Below, in pieces: positions 1 through 12,221 of a stretch of 64,000 bases of DNA. A program made the translations under genes and the position numbers. Location of the stretch: positions 59,251,950 through 59,315,949 of the forward strand of contig CM069442.1 of assembly GCA_035610835.1 (NCBI GenBank), written 5' to 3'. Position 1 is the stretch's first letter. Every line of letters starts with the position of its first letter. This stretch comes from Ophiura sarsii. Lineage: Eukaryota; Echinodermata; Ophiuroidea; Amphilepidida; Ophiuridae. The notes beneath the pieces were generated by a model that was not told the origin of the DNA, did not search any database, and was given only the letters and a program-made list of their open reading frames with translations.

Positions 1-1810
1 GAATTTTAAAAAGGGCATGTTGAGAGATTGCGGTTTTTATTTGTTTTTGTCATAAGTGTGGTGTTGTGTTCTATATAATTTCAAAAGTTGGGCTCAATAG
101 TTATTTTTCTAACATATAATGCACACTTTTATGCTTGCGGGACCCCTCCTTTAATAAAGTATGAACGCAAGACAATATATACAAATACAATACAAAGTGG
201 TAGTCTAAAACACAGCAATACACAAATCACTAGATATATTGGTGCAAATGCAGTACATATGCAGTACATACATGTATGAACGCTGCTAATTAGGGAAGTG
301 TTGGTCGAACTATATTCACTCAATTATCATTACAATCAAATCAAAACGTTGGGGGTGATATGTATACATGGAATTCCCTCGGATTTGTATTGTAGTCAAT
401 ACCTACCTAACGCCTGCGGATTTGGGATGTGATGGTCTAAGAGAAAATAAGCCATAACTGAGCACATCCAAGCATTATCTTACACACTGTGTAGATATGT
501 CTAAGCATTCCCATAACACACCAAGGTCATCATAACTATACAAGAATATTGTACACAACGAAAAGTCCAAAACTAACTATAATTAATTGAACAGTTGATG
601 AGCTTATCATCTACAGCATAAATGTACTCATTATTGACGATTGGAACGTCTTTAGAAATATTAAAAACAGAAGATAATTATCATAATATGTTAGAATTGT
701 GTATGCACCAATCAACAAAATTCTATTATTTTATTACAATCTATTATCTAAACCTACGTATAGGACTATATCACATGATGGTTACAAGGACATGTGGAAT
801 AGACTAATTGCACACAAGTGTTACACAAGGGAAAAAATGGAAAAAATGACTAGCGCCCTCTTTGACTGGAATCGCGAACCGGAAAATGACTGTGGCCACG
901 CCTCCTGAATATAAGCTGCAATATCAACGCCGCCTAGTGACGCTATAGGGCATTGCTTCGTCTGCCTCATTGTAATATTCAGTTATAATACCAGAAGATG
1001 TAGTCTATTGTCGATGAAAACGCTATATTTGAATGGATCATATGTTCCAAAATGTGGAGATATTAGAGAAATAGCCCATCAGATATCACTATCTATAGGA
1101 TTGTAAGATAAAAGAACAAATGGGCAACTCCGGATAGCTTATACCATGGTGGTGAGATGTTTTAAAATCTATGAATCATGGACTCATCAGACTGATAAGT
1201 TATGTATGAATCAAGTACGGGTAAAATTCAAAGCATATTTTCTCGATGATTTACGCTCACAGCATATTTATTTTTGGCGTTCCGAACTTTCTTATATATT
1301 AAAGTAATATTTTATTCTCATTTGAAAACAACCCGTGTAATACAACGTCTAATTTCTTGACATTTCGAACTACTAAACTGTGTTCACCGAAACTCTAAGT
1401 AAACAAATAGTCCATCGAGGTTATATCCCTTTCAAATATCGCGCGGTAATTCCATGAATAACCTGAATGGACTGTAATAACGATGAATGACCTATGATTG
1501 ATTTCTTTTCATTCACTTTATACCTGAGTCTGCAGTGCCCATCAAAATCACCTATGGTGCAATGCAATGCAAGGCCACGGGTCAATCTCTACTATTGATT
1601 GAGATAATGATATGAATACTAGTATTGAGATAAGTCATTGATGTCTGACCGTGCTATCGATTTAGGGGTTCAGTCAATAGTTAGGTCACCCAAGCCCTAT
1701 ATGAAAGCTATGAAGATTGTTAAACGGGGTCAGTAGTCACAAACATGCACAAACACAATAGTCGAACGACCTTGCTATTGTCAAAACTCCCTACACAGAG
1801 GACTGCAGTG
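1..1810. other. Intergenic sequence, nothing recognised
   Basis: AT-rich sequence with only short open frames on both strands. I see no conserved protein motif, RNA gene, clear terminal inverted repeat or tandem array. Confidence 0.5.
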
Positions 1811-1977
1811 CAAATCTGGGTAGCGGTATGGTGTAGTAGTCCCAAGTATGCAAATGAGCTCACTGAATACAATGTCATGCTCTACCACACATCTACCCAG
1901 TACTCAACAACGGAATAAATCTCATTATCCTCATTTGCATACTTGGGACTTATACACCATACCCTTACCCAAATCTG
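1811..1977. repeat. Imperfect inverted repeat, 48-bp arms
   Basis: Arms at 1811-1858 and 1930-1977 are near-perfect reverse complements around a spacer of about 70 bp. Both carry the octamer-like word ATGCAAAT close to the spacer. A small fold-back MITE or a hairpin is the likely nature; no clear target duplication was seen. Confidence 0.7.
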
Positions 1978-2747
1978 TACGATGTTCGCCATGTAATGTC
2001 TATGGCGCCTAAGGGCGGGTTTTATTCTATGGTATGAAGCTATGAAGTTTCCGTGGTCTTCGCTATCTCCAAGCAGATAGAGCAATACGTACACGGAATT
2101 TTTGTAGACGAGGGTTCATTTCATGATTTGGTGAGGTTTAGAATGAGTTAGGATTCCTGTAATTTCGAAGACCACAGATTTTCAAAACGTGAATTTTCCA
2201 ACATTTTACGACATAAATTTGGTCACAAAACGTGTTTAATACTATACATTTTACCAATCTGCAGATGTTATTGACCCTCCTCTAAAATTCTACCTGATTT
2301 TTAGCACGTTTCTCAGTTTTTGAGATGCCCAAATAGACCATTTTCCGAAGCTATATCTAGCAAATATTGCAGTCACTGATACTCCATTGTTTTCTTGCGT
2401 ATAACAAAATATGACATGCAGCGTGACCTCCCTACTGACTGGGTTGTAATTTAGTGAAGTATCTATCAAGCAGGAATTAACGTTTTTGATGGGTTTACCG
2501 AATAACATTTGAATTGCATAACGTCTTGCTTTGTGATAACATGTTTTCGTGCACTTGATTGAACGCGGAAATTTGAATTGCATTCAACAAAATGTGTACA
2601 AACGAAATATTTGCTCTAGAATTTATAATTCTATAAATAATTCATTATTCATGTAAAGCATAAAAATCATCCCAACCAAGTGTTGAAAATATCCTGGGAG
2701 TTGATTGATAAATTATATTTGGGTGTAAAAAGCTGATGACATCACAA
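1978..2747. other. Intergenic sequence, nothing recognised
   Basis: Short open frames only (the longest is 97 codons on the minus strand, without a recognisable motif). No repeat structure was seen. Confidence 0.4.
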
Positions 2748-2822
2748 GGTTCGAAATAGCTCAGTCGGTAGAGCTTGAGACTCTCAATCAGCATACTGTA
2801 GGTTCGAATCTTGATAGATCCG
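2748..2822 (+). repeat. tRNA-like sequence (SINE head or tRNA pseudogene)
   Basis: An A-box match (TAGCTCAGTCGG, 2757-2768) and a B-box match (GGTTCGAATCT, 2801-2811) lie at tRNA spacing. The D-stem GCTC/GAGC pairs. The acceptor strands do not pair and no normal anticodon stem with a 7-nt loop can be drawn, so this is not a working tRNA. A tRNA-derived SINE promoter or a decayed tRNA copy fits best. Confidence 0.55.
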
Positions 2823-2825
2823 TGT

Positions 2826-3154
2826 AACAAACTTCTTCCTTTCTTTATTATTTCGGGTTTATATTTAGTTATTTAGTTATTTAACTATCTATTTACTTCT
2901 ATTACAAAAAAAATGACTATGTGTTTACTATTTAATCATATTGATCATTTGTTCTCTTTTTTAACTTTCTTGCATATTGATGGGTTTATTTATTATTTAT
3001 GTGTTCATTTGATTTTCGGTTAATTAAACATTTCATTGATGTATAATATATAAACTACTTATTCATTTATTTAACTAGTGATTTAATTAAGTAACTTATT
3101 AATATATTCATTTATTCATTTACATTAATTAATTATTAATAAATATTTCGATGG
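2826..3154. repeat. AT-rich low-complexity tract
   Basis: Degenerate TTTA/ATTA words dominate (for example TTAGTTATTTAGTTATTTAA). No gene signal. Confidence 0.6.
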
Positions 3155-3214
3155 TTAAAGGTAGATGTTCCGATTTTCAACTTGAAGTTTTCTATTCTAC
3201 ATGAAAGGTCATCA
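3155..3214. mobile_element. Fragment of a TTAA-type MITE
   Basis: It starts with TTAA then AGGTAGATGTTCCGATTTTC and continues to about 3214. It matches one end of the elements at 12222-12562, 39261-39604 and 41101-41439. The other end is missing, so it is a truncated copy. Confidence 0.6.
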
Positions 3215-4932
3215 CTATAGTAGATTCATAAACTCTGGCGCATCGGTATCGATTTTGGACCTCGTCCATTGGGCGTTAGAGGAACCCATTTTGACCAATG
3301 ATGAAACAGCGGTACTTTTATAGATGTTATTATCATGATTATTTGCGCTCCATAATCAAATGCTATTCATGATAGTGCGGCTTTATGAATAGGGCTGATC
3401 ATATAGCTTTACAATCACGACAACCAAAAATAATCCAGCAGCTTCAAATGTGTTATCCCTTTTGAAGCGGTTACCACAATAAAAAACAAATCGACCATCA
3501 TCGACAAAAACATTATGTATGTCATTTTACCTATTCATGATTTAGTGTTTACTTTTTATTATTTTCCGTTTTTATTATGCACGTGGAATAAAGGAAACAT
3601 TAAAATGAAAATAACAGTTCTACGTATTTATTTGCGAGAAAAACCCGGAAAATAATTCAATAATCATTTTTTATATACCTAGGTACAAAACCATTTGTCC
3701 TAATTAAATGGAAAAACAGTTATATCAACCAAGATACGGATTGTAAACGTTACTTTAAGTATTTCTGGCTATGAGACCACCTGTATACCTTTATCAATTT
3801 ATCTGAATAACAATACATTTCTTTAACGTTATGCCGATTATCCAACCGCAAGTTCCCTGTCACTAGATACATAGTGGTGACTCCATCACAGTAATACATG
3901 CACACGAAGACACGGTATTAACCTTGCATATTACGATTAAATTCTAGTGCCTCCCCCTCTTTTGCTTCTGTTACCTCTTTACTGAAATGATAAATCGCTA
4001 AAATCGGCCAATGTCTGCGAATCGACTATAAAAACGTCGTGTCCCAAAATTTGAGATGCATAGCTATTATGGTTCTTATTTTAGACGCACAAGATGCTGT
4101 GAACTGTATCCATTGAGTGTAACCACCATTCGCGGTAATTCAACGCTATTTCGTCGATTTCTCTGTCATTATACCGAATTAGGCCGTCAAATTTCAGTAT
4201 GATGATGGAAAAATACGAGCTTTCATATGATATGAAAATCTCCGTATGTTTGAAATAATTCTGTGTTACGAAAATGTGAGCTGATAAACTTATCTTTTTA
4301 AGAATAACAATATCTCACTGTGTTTCAATTCGTATCAAAACTATACACAAACTATTAACATTAATTATCATAATACATTGTTTATATGTGTTCAAAACTA
4401 TTAGGTTTTATTCGGCATAGGCCTACGTCTTCTAAAATGCCATAAGTTTAGCATGCTCATAGATGAAAGTAATTTAATCTGTCATACATGCAGTCTGAAT
4501 GTCGTAACCAGCCCATACTAAAGCGTGTTCAGGTTATTTAGAAAATAAATAATAATAAACGCGTGGATAACACTGGATTCAAAATAGCCCGCTCTAATAA
4601 TCAGGTCGTACTACAAATTAAACTGAATGGTGATAATCGATTGACCATCCATTATTCACTATCGAAGTGTTACGTGTAATGTAAACCAATTATTACCATA
4701 TCAACTGGATCACGCTTTCAAGTCCTTAACACCGATCAAAATGATCGCCACATAAAGCCAATGGGATGTGCTAGTATTAATAAAGGTGCATGACCCAGTT
4801 ACCGGGGAGTTATATAATTACTTCGATAGTGAATAGCAATATGCCGTGTCAGACCTGGATACCTGGGCCTCTATTTGTCTCAGGATAAACAATCTCGATA
4901 AATACTAAATAAAAGTAACATAGACAAAAAGA
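3215..4932. other. Intergenic sequence, nothing recognised
   Basis: No open frame of note, no clear repeat family and no RNA gene seen on either strand. Confidence 0.4.
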
Positions 4933-5007
4933 CATGCCGTGATAGGATTCGAACCCGTAACCTCTGAATTACAAATCCGATACTTTACCGCTAAGCTAAA
5001 TCTATTC
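4933..5007 (-). repeat. tRNA-Thr-like sequence, probable SINE head
   Basis: Read on the minus strand there is an A-box (about 4998-4986), a 7-nt anticodon loop TTTGTAA (4975-4969; anticodon TGT, threonine) and a B-box GGGTTCGAATC (4957-4947). D- and T-stems partly pair, but the acceptor strands do not. The last part (AGAGG..ACGGGTTC..AATC..GGCATG) matches the sequence at 5444-5477, so both probably belong to one tRNA-derived SINE family rather than to a functional tRNA gene. Confidence 0.55.
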
Positions 5008-5397
5008 GATGTAAACTAAGTAAGAACAAACCATTATATAGTTGATCATGCCAATACTATCTAAATCAGCTTTATATTTCTTATTCTAAGCGTTTTTAAC
5101 ACACGGTTTTCGCCGAAAAGCTGTTTATATGCACTAAAAGAATTTAATTTTGATTTAAATGACACGAATAACAACACTATTTAAAACAATTAGGGCTTTT
5201 TCGTTCGTACACACTTCGTCTTGTCGATTAACATCCACAGCCTATCGTTGCATCATGGGGCTTAAACGATGGGTACGCGATGACTCGGGTACGTAACCGA
5301 TTCGTGTGATTTTTGTCCAGGTCAATCGCTTGAGAGGAACAACAGATTTGAACTGTCAATCAAAAATAAAATGAGACTAGATAAACTAGCCATCAAG

Positions 5398-5496
5398 CGA
5401 GGGCGCTCTCGAAAATGTCCCTGGTCTAAGACTTGTGTGCAGTAGAGGATACGGGTTCAAATCTTTTGTATGGCATGTTTGGTGCAATCGATAACA
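5398..5496 (+). repeat. Second copy of the tRNA-like SINE
   Basis: The word AGAGGATACGGGTTCAAATC (5444-5463) followed by GGCATG repeats the 3' half of the minus-strand copy at 4933-5007. A B-box-like site is present (5453-5463). The 5' half is diverged and longer. A purine-rich AAAGAAAGAAAG tail follows near 5550. Confidence 0.45.
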
Positions 5497-5629
5497 TCAC
5501 ACAAAACCTTTCTTTGCTGTTCGTTGACCTAAACAGAAATTAAAAAAAAGAAAGAAAGAAACATAATTCACATATCCCACCAATCCTTGACTATAATTAT
5601 GCTTGTACAACTTATTTAGTTGATACATC

Positions 5630-5705
5630 ATTCATCATCATCCTTCGCCTGCAGAGCAAGCGATCATAAGATGTCTCCATGCACGCCAGTCTTTAGCAAG
5701 AATGA
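5630..5705 (-). mobile_element. Possible retroelement C-terminal fragment
   Basis: The minus strand reads LAKDWRAWRHLMIACSAGEG, which resembles the degenerate tail after the reverse transcriptase of RTE/CR1-type LINEs (pattern A.DR..WR.L). It is followed by GATGATGATG-like bases, as expected for a microsatellite 3' end. It is short and unsupported by a longer match, so the call is tentative. Confidence 0.3.
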
Positions 5706-5913
5706 ATACACTATCTGACGTTCTTGCATCATGCCTTCATCATTCCCTAGAAACACGTTATGTATAGGTCAAATATGATGTCCATGGAGTTTGTTCGTAT
5801 TCTTTTAATCTAAAGGTTTACATGAGCTAATATAGAGAAGTTGAATTGTTTGCGAGTGTTTTACCTCAGTTTGAAGCATGGAAAGTGTAAAAATACTTCT
5901 GTTGGCTGATATA

Positions 5914-5917
<4 letters not shown>

Positions 5918-5945
<28 letters not shown>
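5918..5945. repeat. Poly-G run (28 G)
   Basis: An unbroken G homopolymer 58 bp past the transporter stop codon on the gene's 3' side. Its length in the assembly may be unreliable. Confidence 0.8.
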
Positions 5946-6002
5946 TGGGGAGGGGATACAACATGCATCTCCGCGAAAGAATATGTTTGTTTGTGATTGT
6001 TT

Positions 6003-7032
6003 CTAAACTGAAGTTGATTTAACATAGCTCGAATTCCTCTTTTTTTCCAAATGCGCAAGGAATTTGATCATCAAAGGGTCGGTCAGCATATTAACTCCTA
6101 TGCCTGCAAAACATATGCCACCAAAAATCAGTGGAGGCGTGTAGCTCCCAAATGCATCGAGTAGATAACCAGTTAATACGAAACCTAGTAGACTTCCTAT
6201 ACCACAGTGTACGGTAAACCACGCTAAAGCTCCCGGGGCTTTTTCTTTTGATCCAGAGGTATTAGCGACAACAACCATTATCAGTGAACCTCCAATTCCG
6301 TTTGTTAAACCAATCATAATGGCTACGAATAGAAGTTGCATGAATGTGTTGGTAAATGGCATTACCATGATGACGATTCCACATATTACGTGAGCTATTC
6401 CACCCAACGTTGACGCGGATATGATCTTCTTGTCAACTATCCATCCAATTGGAGACAATCTTGTAATAAGATTGCCTATTCCACCGGCTGACACGAGAAA
6501 AGTTGAGTTGAGACTATTTACTCCAATACTAATCGAGTATGGAACAAAATAAATAAAAGCTACGTAAATTCCCCAATTCAGAATTCCGTTGAGGCTCGAT
6601 TGTAATAGGAAACGCACATTACGGAAAAGGGATAAATTGAAGGCCTTTGCAACACGTGTAACACTATGTGTTCGTTTGTTACCTCCACGAGAATACTGTT
6701 GATCATTTTTCGCGATTAAATCACACTTTTTAATCTGCAATTTTTGCGATTTAAGTGGGCGCAAAAGTGATCCACAGACACATATGTTGGTCATAACTGC
6801 CGCCAGGATTTGCAGGGCTCCTCTCCAACCATAATATTGGATCAGCAGTTCAATGAGTGGTGGTAAGACGAAGGTCCCTAGTCCGAAGGATGATCCATTC
6901 AACGTAGTAGCAAAGGCAAATCTTTTATCGAAATAGCTGACAAAATATACATAAGATACGTAGTAGGCCAAACCTGTGCCAATGCCTAATATAGGCATTA
7001 TCGGGTACATTTGCCAAAGCTCCTGCACCAGA
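6003..7032 (-). CDS. SLC16/monocarboxylate transporter-like carrier, exon 2 (terminal)
   Basis: Encodes residues 102-444 of a plasma-membrane carrier of the SLC16 family within the major facilitator superfamily. Members move monocarboxylates, aromatic amino acids or related solutes; the substrate cannot be read from this sequence. About nine hydrophobic segments are visible. The family signature lies before TM5 (YFDKRFAFATTLNGSSFGLG), with YYGWRGALQIL next and a charged central loop (RPLKSQKLQIKKCDL). The second half contains GGIGNLITRLSPIGWIVDKK. An acceptor AG (7034-7033) followed by TCTGG leaves one base, which completes the split Gly codon from exon 1. The joined product has 444 residues, normal for the family, and the TM2-TM4 spacing matches. 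Other AGs nearby (ending at 7023 and near 7042) give the wrong phase for the chosen donor. The exon ends at a stop with no later exon needed. Confidence 0.85.
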
Positions 7033-7041
7033 CTTAGTGCA

Positions 7042-7112
7042 AACTAGAGCGGTTCTCGGGTTTCGCGGTTTGTGGGTTTCGCGGTGTTTGGATTTGGTGG
7101 TTGTCATTCGGA
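7042..7112. repeat. GGTTTCGCGG-type repeat beside the exon 2 acceptor
   Basis: From ACTAGAGCGGTTCTCGGG onwards this 70-bp block matches, on the opposite strand, 54575-54680. Both consist of short degenerate GGTTTCGCGGTTT-like units. It ends within about 10 bp of the inferred splice acceptor, so repeat sequence may supply part of the 3' splice region. Confidence 0.6.
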
Positions 7113-8077
7113 CGGTTTATTGATTGAGTGAACAATATTCGGGAGATCAGTTTGTTGCAGTTTCTTAACATTATTATGTTAGGGTCTTACCAGAACCATG
7201 GAGGACGGGCGTTGATTGACAACATGGAATGAACACAAATATGAGGTACTCACCCATAATTCAATTCGTCAAAATGTTACTTAAGTACATATTCTACCGT
7301 TTTCATTTGTTTCATGGATGATTCATCAATGGCGGAGGAGAATTTTGACATTAACATGTTAGGTTACAAATGTGTAAATATTTCGGTTGAATAAAAAAAA
7401 GGCTATTGAATTAAATTTGAAGAATTTGGAAACCGGGAAATCCGTAATCTTCCTATGGAAATTGAAGGTTCGCTTTTTAAATGTGGACATCAAAATGAAT
7501 TTAAGGATTGCAAAGGACATGGGACTTGATCATGTATACTTTGATGATTGGGCATTTTGGCAATAATCCATGAAATCATACTTGCGTGAAGGCATGAAGT
7601 TGAAAGGTAGGTATAAACACGATTTCCTGATATATTCTATTTCGAAACGGCAGACCTCTTATTACAGTTTAAAATAGGGGTATTTATTACATGTTTTGTT
7701 CAAATTAATATAGTGTGAATTTTAACAGAGACCTCACCATAGTAAAAAAAATCAGGCAATGATGATTTGTTTAAATATTTTAACCAAGATATTTGTGTCC
7801 ACACTATTTTCGGTAGCTTATACCGTGATCTAATTTTTTTTTTTAAATGCGTGTGACCAGGTACAACCACTCGGACGCAACATAATTATACATTATTAAG
7901 TAAGGGGCAAAGGTTCAGAAAATGAGACAATAATAAAATGGTTGGTGTTGTAGTAGGCTTAGATTGAATTCTAAAGTTCTATTCTGAAGTAAAGTATAGA
8001 TTATATTTAGGATTCAGAATGATGCTACAAGATATACACTACTTAACAATTACTCAAAAAATGGTATCTATTCGTTA

Positions 8078-8953
8078 TGGACCGTTCATTATTTATGGTG
8101 GAGGGGGGGGGGGGGGTGGGACAAATTCAAGACTCGTATGTCAAAATTACCTAACCCCCCCCCCCCCCTACAGCTGAAACTGAAAATTACATTACCCCCC
8201 CCCCTACTAACCAATAGATTTTTACACAACCCCCCCCCCCCCTTCAAAATCAACTTGTCACATACTTAGGGGATGTATTTTTCTTTTGCCCATGGATTCG
8301 TTGGTTGTGACCTCTGAACGGCCAATAATTTAATGACTAACTACATAGCGAGCGTGGCGAGGCGGAACATTTGTCATATATTTATACATTTTTGGTGTTT
8401 TGTGAGTCTTTATAAGCCGAAAAAAGTTAGAACATCCAGACAAAAACGTATGAAATATTCTTGTGAGCTTTGGTGCAGAACTGTGAGTAAGACGAGGTGA
8501 AAAGCATGCAAGAAATTACCGTTTTTAATCAAATTGGATTTTGGAACATAGGCCTAGGCTATTAACATGTTTTTATACACCTCATGGCTCTAATGTTTTC
8601 AACCATTGATGATTATATATATAGGTGTTTTTCCAACAGATCGTCCGAGCAGGGCGTGCACAAAAAATTGCTGTACGAAAGTAGTCTCATCATAAGTAGC
8701 CTACATGTTTTGAAGTTGAAAGGTCATAAGAAAATGTGCGCGAAGCGCACAAAAAAATTGCATTTACACTCCAAAATAGCCTCTAAAATCACCCCAATCA
8801 CCACCATCTTTATAGTTAAATAAAGTTACACAACCCCCCCCTGTTAAAGAATAAAAAGTTACATAACCCCCCCCCCATTTCAACATATGAAAGTTACATG
8901 ACCCCCCTATATTTACCCCCACCCCCCCTCCACCATAAATAATGAACGGTCCC
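8078..8953. mobile_element. Harbinger-like MITE, copy 1 (TTA target duplication)
   Basis: Terminal inverted repeats of about 30 bp (GGACCGTTCATTATTTATGG plus G-rich continuation) bound the element. TTA flanks both sides (8075-8077 and 8954-8956). The inside carries several C- or G-rich runs and a short open frame at 8584-8823 that is not kept open in the second copy (20304-20980, opposite orientation). A 3-bp TTA duplication fits the PIF/Harbinger group; no transposase is present. Confidence 0.8.
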
Positions 8954-8956
8954 TTA

Positions 8957-9779
8957 TTGATATTTTTGATATTTGTAATTATTTTATAAAGTTTATAACG
9001 TAATATATATACTTTTATAGTATAGTTGTTTGTGATATTTATTTATGCTTGAAAATAAGTAATGACAATTTATCTTTATTCCGAAGAGAAATGTTTATTA
9101 TTTTGCATGATAAGACACAATTACAATCCAATTCGTTGGATTACATACAATCATAATTTTATATAGATATTTTATTAAGTATTATTTCTATCAGGCTTTT
9201 TAACGGTACGATAAACTGTGTATTGAATATTGATGCCTTGGTTCAACCAAAGTACCCGGATGCGTCCAATATTCTTCAATGCGCGCATCGTGCGCTTTGT
9301 TTTGATTTGTTGTTCAGGCACAGCGGGTTCGCCGATTTTTACTGCGGGTAGTGGTAGCAAACTTGTTAACATGTTTGATGATGTTTTTATTCGTTATAAG
9401 GGAGATCAATATTATGCTCAAATTGTGAATTTTGATTTGTATTATTGTCGTGTATGAATCTGGTCAATACATGCGTATGTTTTGTTTCTCGAAAAAATAG
9501 AAAATCAATGCACTTGCGCAAATGTTGATATACTCACAATAGCACCCCCTGCAGGGTCGTACCATTATTCACACATCAACATCAGCGCGCGTGCATTGAT
9601 TTGTCTAATTTCTCTCAAAACAACACTTACGCATTTATATTGACCTATACCTATTAAATTATTTTCAATTAATAGCCTTCATTGAATAAACTTCATTGAA
9701 TTTGGATAAATGGAAATGTATTGTAATAAAAATACAGCACGATATTATACATAGCACACATATTTCATCATTTGTATGA
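8957..9779. other. Intron sequence with a dispersed repeat
   Basis: The part 9475-9545 (ATGTTTTGTTTCTCGAAAAA and following) is repeated in the same orientation at 54204-54275. Nothing else was recognised; the open frames here lack motifs. Confidence 0.4.
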
Positions 9780-10320
9780 ATGTATTTATCTATCTATTAA
9801 TTTATATAAATATAAATAAATAACTTAATTAATTATGCAAAACACTTAATTTATTAACATTATTTGAAAATCAAGTAAATGAATAGAAAATACAATTAAA
9901 TCAACTTAATTATTTAGATGAATCACTATACCAATCTATAATTAATTAATTTATTCTCGAATTAATTAATTAACTTATTAATAAGAATGTTAATTAATTA
10001 TTAACTTATTGATGTTGTCTATTACTTATTCCAACAGTTCATTCATTAATATTATTTAATACTAAAAGCAAAAATAAATATATAAATGTTTGTCATTATT
10101 CAAGTAATCTATCAATCGCATTTCAATAAAATAAACAAATTTAATCATTGATTGATTATTACATTTCTTGTTCATTGTTTTTGATTACATTTACAAATAT
10201 ATTTGATAGATAAATCGATGGGTTGTTTTCATTATTTATGAATTTCTGATTATTTATTCTTTAACTAATTCTATTCATTGAATGCATTTATCGATACATT
10301 AAATAACTATAATTCAATTG
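9780..10320. repeat. AT-rich low-complexity tract
   Basis: Runs of ATTAATTAATT, TTGATTGATT and similar words. No gene signal. Confidence 0.6.
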
Positions 10321-10594
10321 AAGATTTATTGTCATGAAGCTTTGGACAGTTTCAAAATAGTAAGCGTGTGCTGCTTGAACCTAGTGGTGATTGAACAAGA
10401 ACATACGAGGGTTTGTCAAAATGTAATGAAAGTGATCTTGTTGCGAGTTGCAAGGGGCATTGCCATTGATTGAAATTATTTTCAATTAGCCCACTAACTA
10501 AAACATGATTTTTAGCTGAATTTGTAGCTATTTTTTGCGACATTACCATGTGACATGTGAACGGTAGACCCCTTTACTTGCGTAAATATCTGTA

Positions 10595-10665
10595 CTCTCT
10601 TCATTCCCTTTTATTCCCCTTTTTCTCTTTCTCCTTTCTCTATTTTCTCCTTTCTCTCTCCTTTT
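10595..10665. repeat. Polypyrimidine tract
   Basis: About 70 bp of almost pure C and T (TTTCTCTTTCTCCTTTCTC and similar) on the plus strand. The open frames through it on both strands are compositional artefacts. Confidence 0.7.
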
Positions 10666-11548
10666 TAAATATTTGGTTACAAAAATTACCAGAGGCGCGC
10701 ACTGGCCCCTGCAATTTGTCAAAATTTGACTGTGGAAAAAAATGTGCGCGCTTCCAGGCCAGCGCATCTTCTTTCTTCATGCGACTAACAAAACTTGCCC
10801 CAACCAAACCCCACTCCGACCCCTCCCCATAGACTGTTATGACACTGGTGCCGCCATAGCCTACAACTCACCGCCTAGACCGTAAATGAATGTGAAACAT
10901 CTATTGACACCATTCACCGTAAAGAAATTAGATTAAATTTCCCATAGATATGGCCAGATTTCATTGTTTTTAAGATTTTTATTTATTTTACGGTCATTTC
11001 CAGTTCAAACATGTCAAAGGAAAATAAGAAAAAAGCCCCCGACCGACCGTACAATAGGGTTTCTTTTTTGCATAGACATGGTTTTTTTTGCCGCCTGCTG
11101 AATGAATAAAAAGCTAACTTAAATTAATAGTGATATTTGAACAGAATATACCCGTATTCGAAACTAAAATTATTAGGAACCGTTTATTATTTCCACCGGG
11201 TCGGGACGGGAGTAATTGATGAGTGGGATCACGCAGTTTTTAATTGACAACAAATAAGGGGGTCATACGTTTTTCTAATCAAGAGGGGTGCGCGTCAGTG
11301 TTTTTATCCGGATTCGACGGTAAAATTCCAACAGCTTCCGCCCCCGTCCCAATAAAAAAAATGATATTCATACAACAGTTTTATTCAAATTGCTTATGAT
11401 TCATTTAGCAATGGGAATCATATGCCATATAAGTACCGCGAGTGTGCCTAATAAATTAAGTTTATGATATTTAAGAAATTAGTCTTAGAGTCAATCATGG
11501 CAAATTTAAGTGTGAATTGCAAATTTTCAGTATTGAGTTACTATAGTC

Positions 11549-11671
11549 ATGTCGGTTATTTCTCGACAACAACTAGATAAAATTGGCTTGAAGTTGGTCT
11601 AAAGTATAATTATGTCGGTTATTTCTCGACAACTAGCTAAAATTGGCTTGAAGTTGGTCTAAAGTATAATT
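11549..11671. repeat. Tandem duplication, 63-bp unit, two copies
   Basis: Two head-to-tail copies (11549-11611 and 11612-11671) begin ATGTCGGTTATTTCTCGACAA. They differ by a CAA insertion and one substitution, so the duplication is recent. Confidence 0.85.
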
Positions 11672-11779
11672 GGTTAAAAGCCAATCAGGCAATCATTGTG
11701 TTTCTTGCACCCGCCCTGTTTATAGGCCTATACTGGTCATGCCACGCCACTGCGTAGACCGTGCCCTACTCATTCTAAA

Positions 11780-11935
11780 GGGAGCACATCAAAACTCGAC
11801 CGCCCGGCAACCACCGGTTGTTCCGTGCAGAAGTTCCGTGAGGTTGCAGCCGGTTTCTATTGTTCTAAACAATGATATGCGGTCAAACCGGGCGGAACCG
11901 CCGGTTGTCGCGCGGTCGAGTTTTGATTTGCTCCC
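11780..11935. mobile_element. Short MITE with CGACCGCCCGG ends, copy 1
   Basis: The left end GGGAGCACATCAAAACTCG and right end (reverse complement GGGAGCAAATCAAAACTCG) form terminal inverted repeats of about 40 bp ending in CCGGTTG words. Flanks are AAA and TAA, consistent with a 3-bp duplication with one change. The same family recurs at 38374-38907. No coding capacity. Confidence 0.75.
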
Positions 11936-11968
11936 TAATCAAATATTAAAAACAACCCAGTTATTTAA

Positions 11969-12186
11969 CACTTTCCTCGCGGCAGGCGTTTGCAGACGAC
12001 AGTTCCGAAATTTCCCAAAATGTTTTGAAAAATGTTAAAATTATTGAATGTCATTACAATATTAAAATAAGTGCAAACTTGTCTAGTTTGGGTTCAATAG
12101 TTCATGAGATAAGGTGGGAAAGGTTTCTGAAAATCTGTTTTGTATAATGGTAAAACTAAAAGTAATAGCCGCGTGTGAAAAGTGTT
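11969..12186. mobile_element. TTAA-type MITE (CACTTTCC..CGCGGC family), copy 1
   Basis: TTAA at 11965-11968 is followed by CACTTTCCTCGCGGC. The right end is the reverse complement (GCCGCGTGTGAAAAGTG), followed by TTAA at 12187-12190. The 218-bp element matches 49773-50013 and the half copy before 54763. The TTAA target is typical of piggyBac-type transposition. Confidence 0.75.
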
Positions 12187-12221
12187 TTAAAAGATCTATT
12201 TTTCGAGAAAATCAGTCTTAA

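Noticed and set aside
2748..2822. Functional tRNA gene
   Set aside because: A and B boxes match, but the acceptor and anticodon stems do not pair. The same applies to 4933-5007 and 63168-63240 for the acceptor stem.
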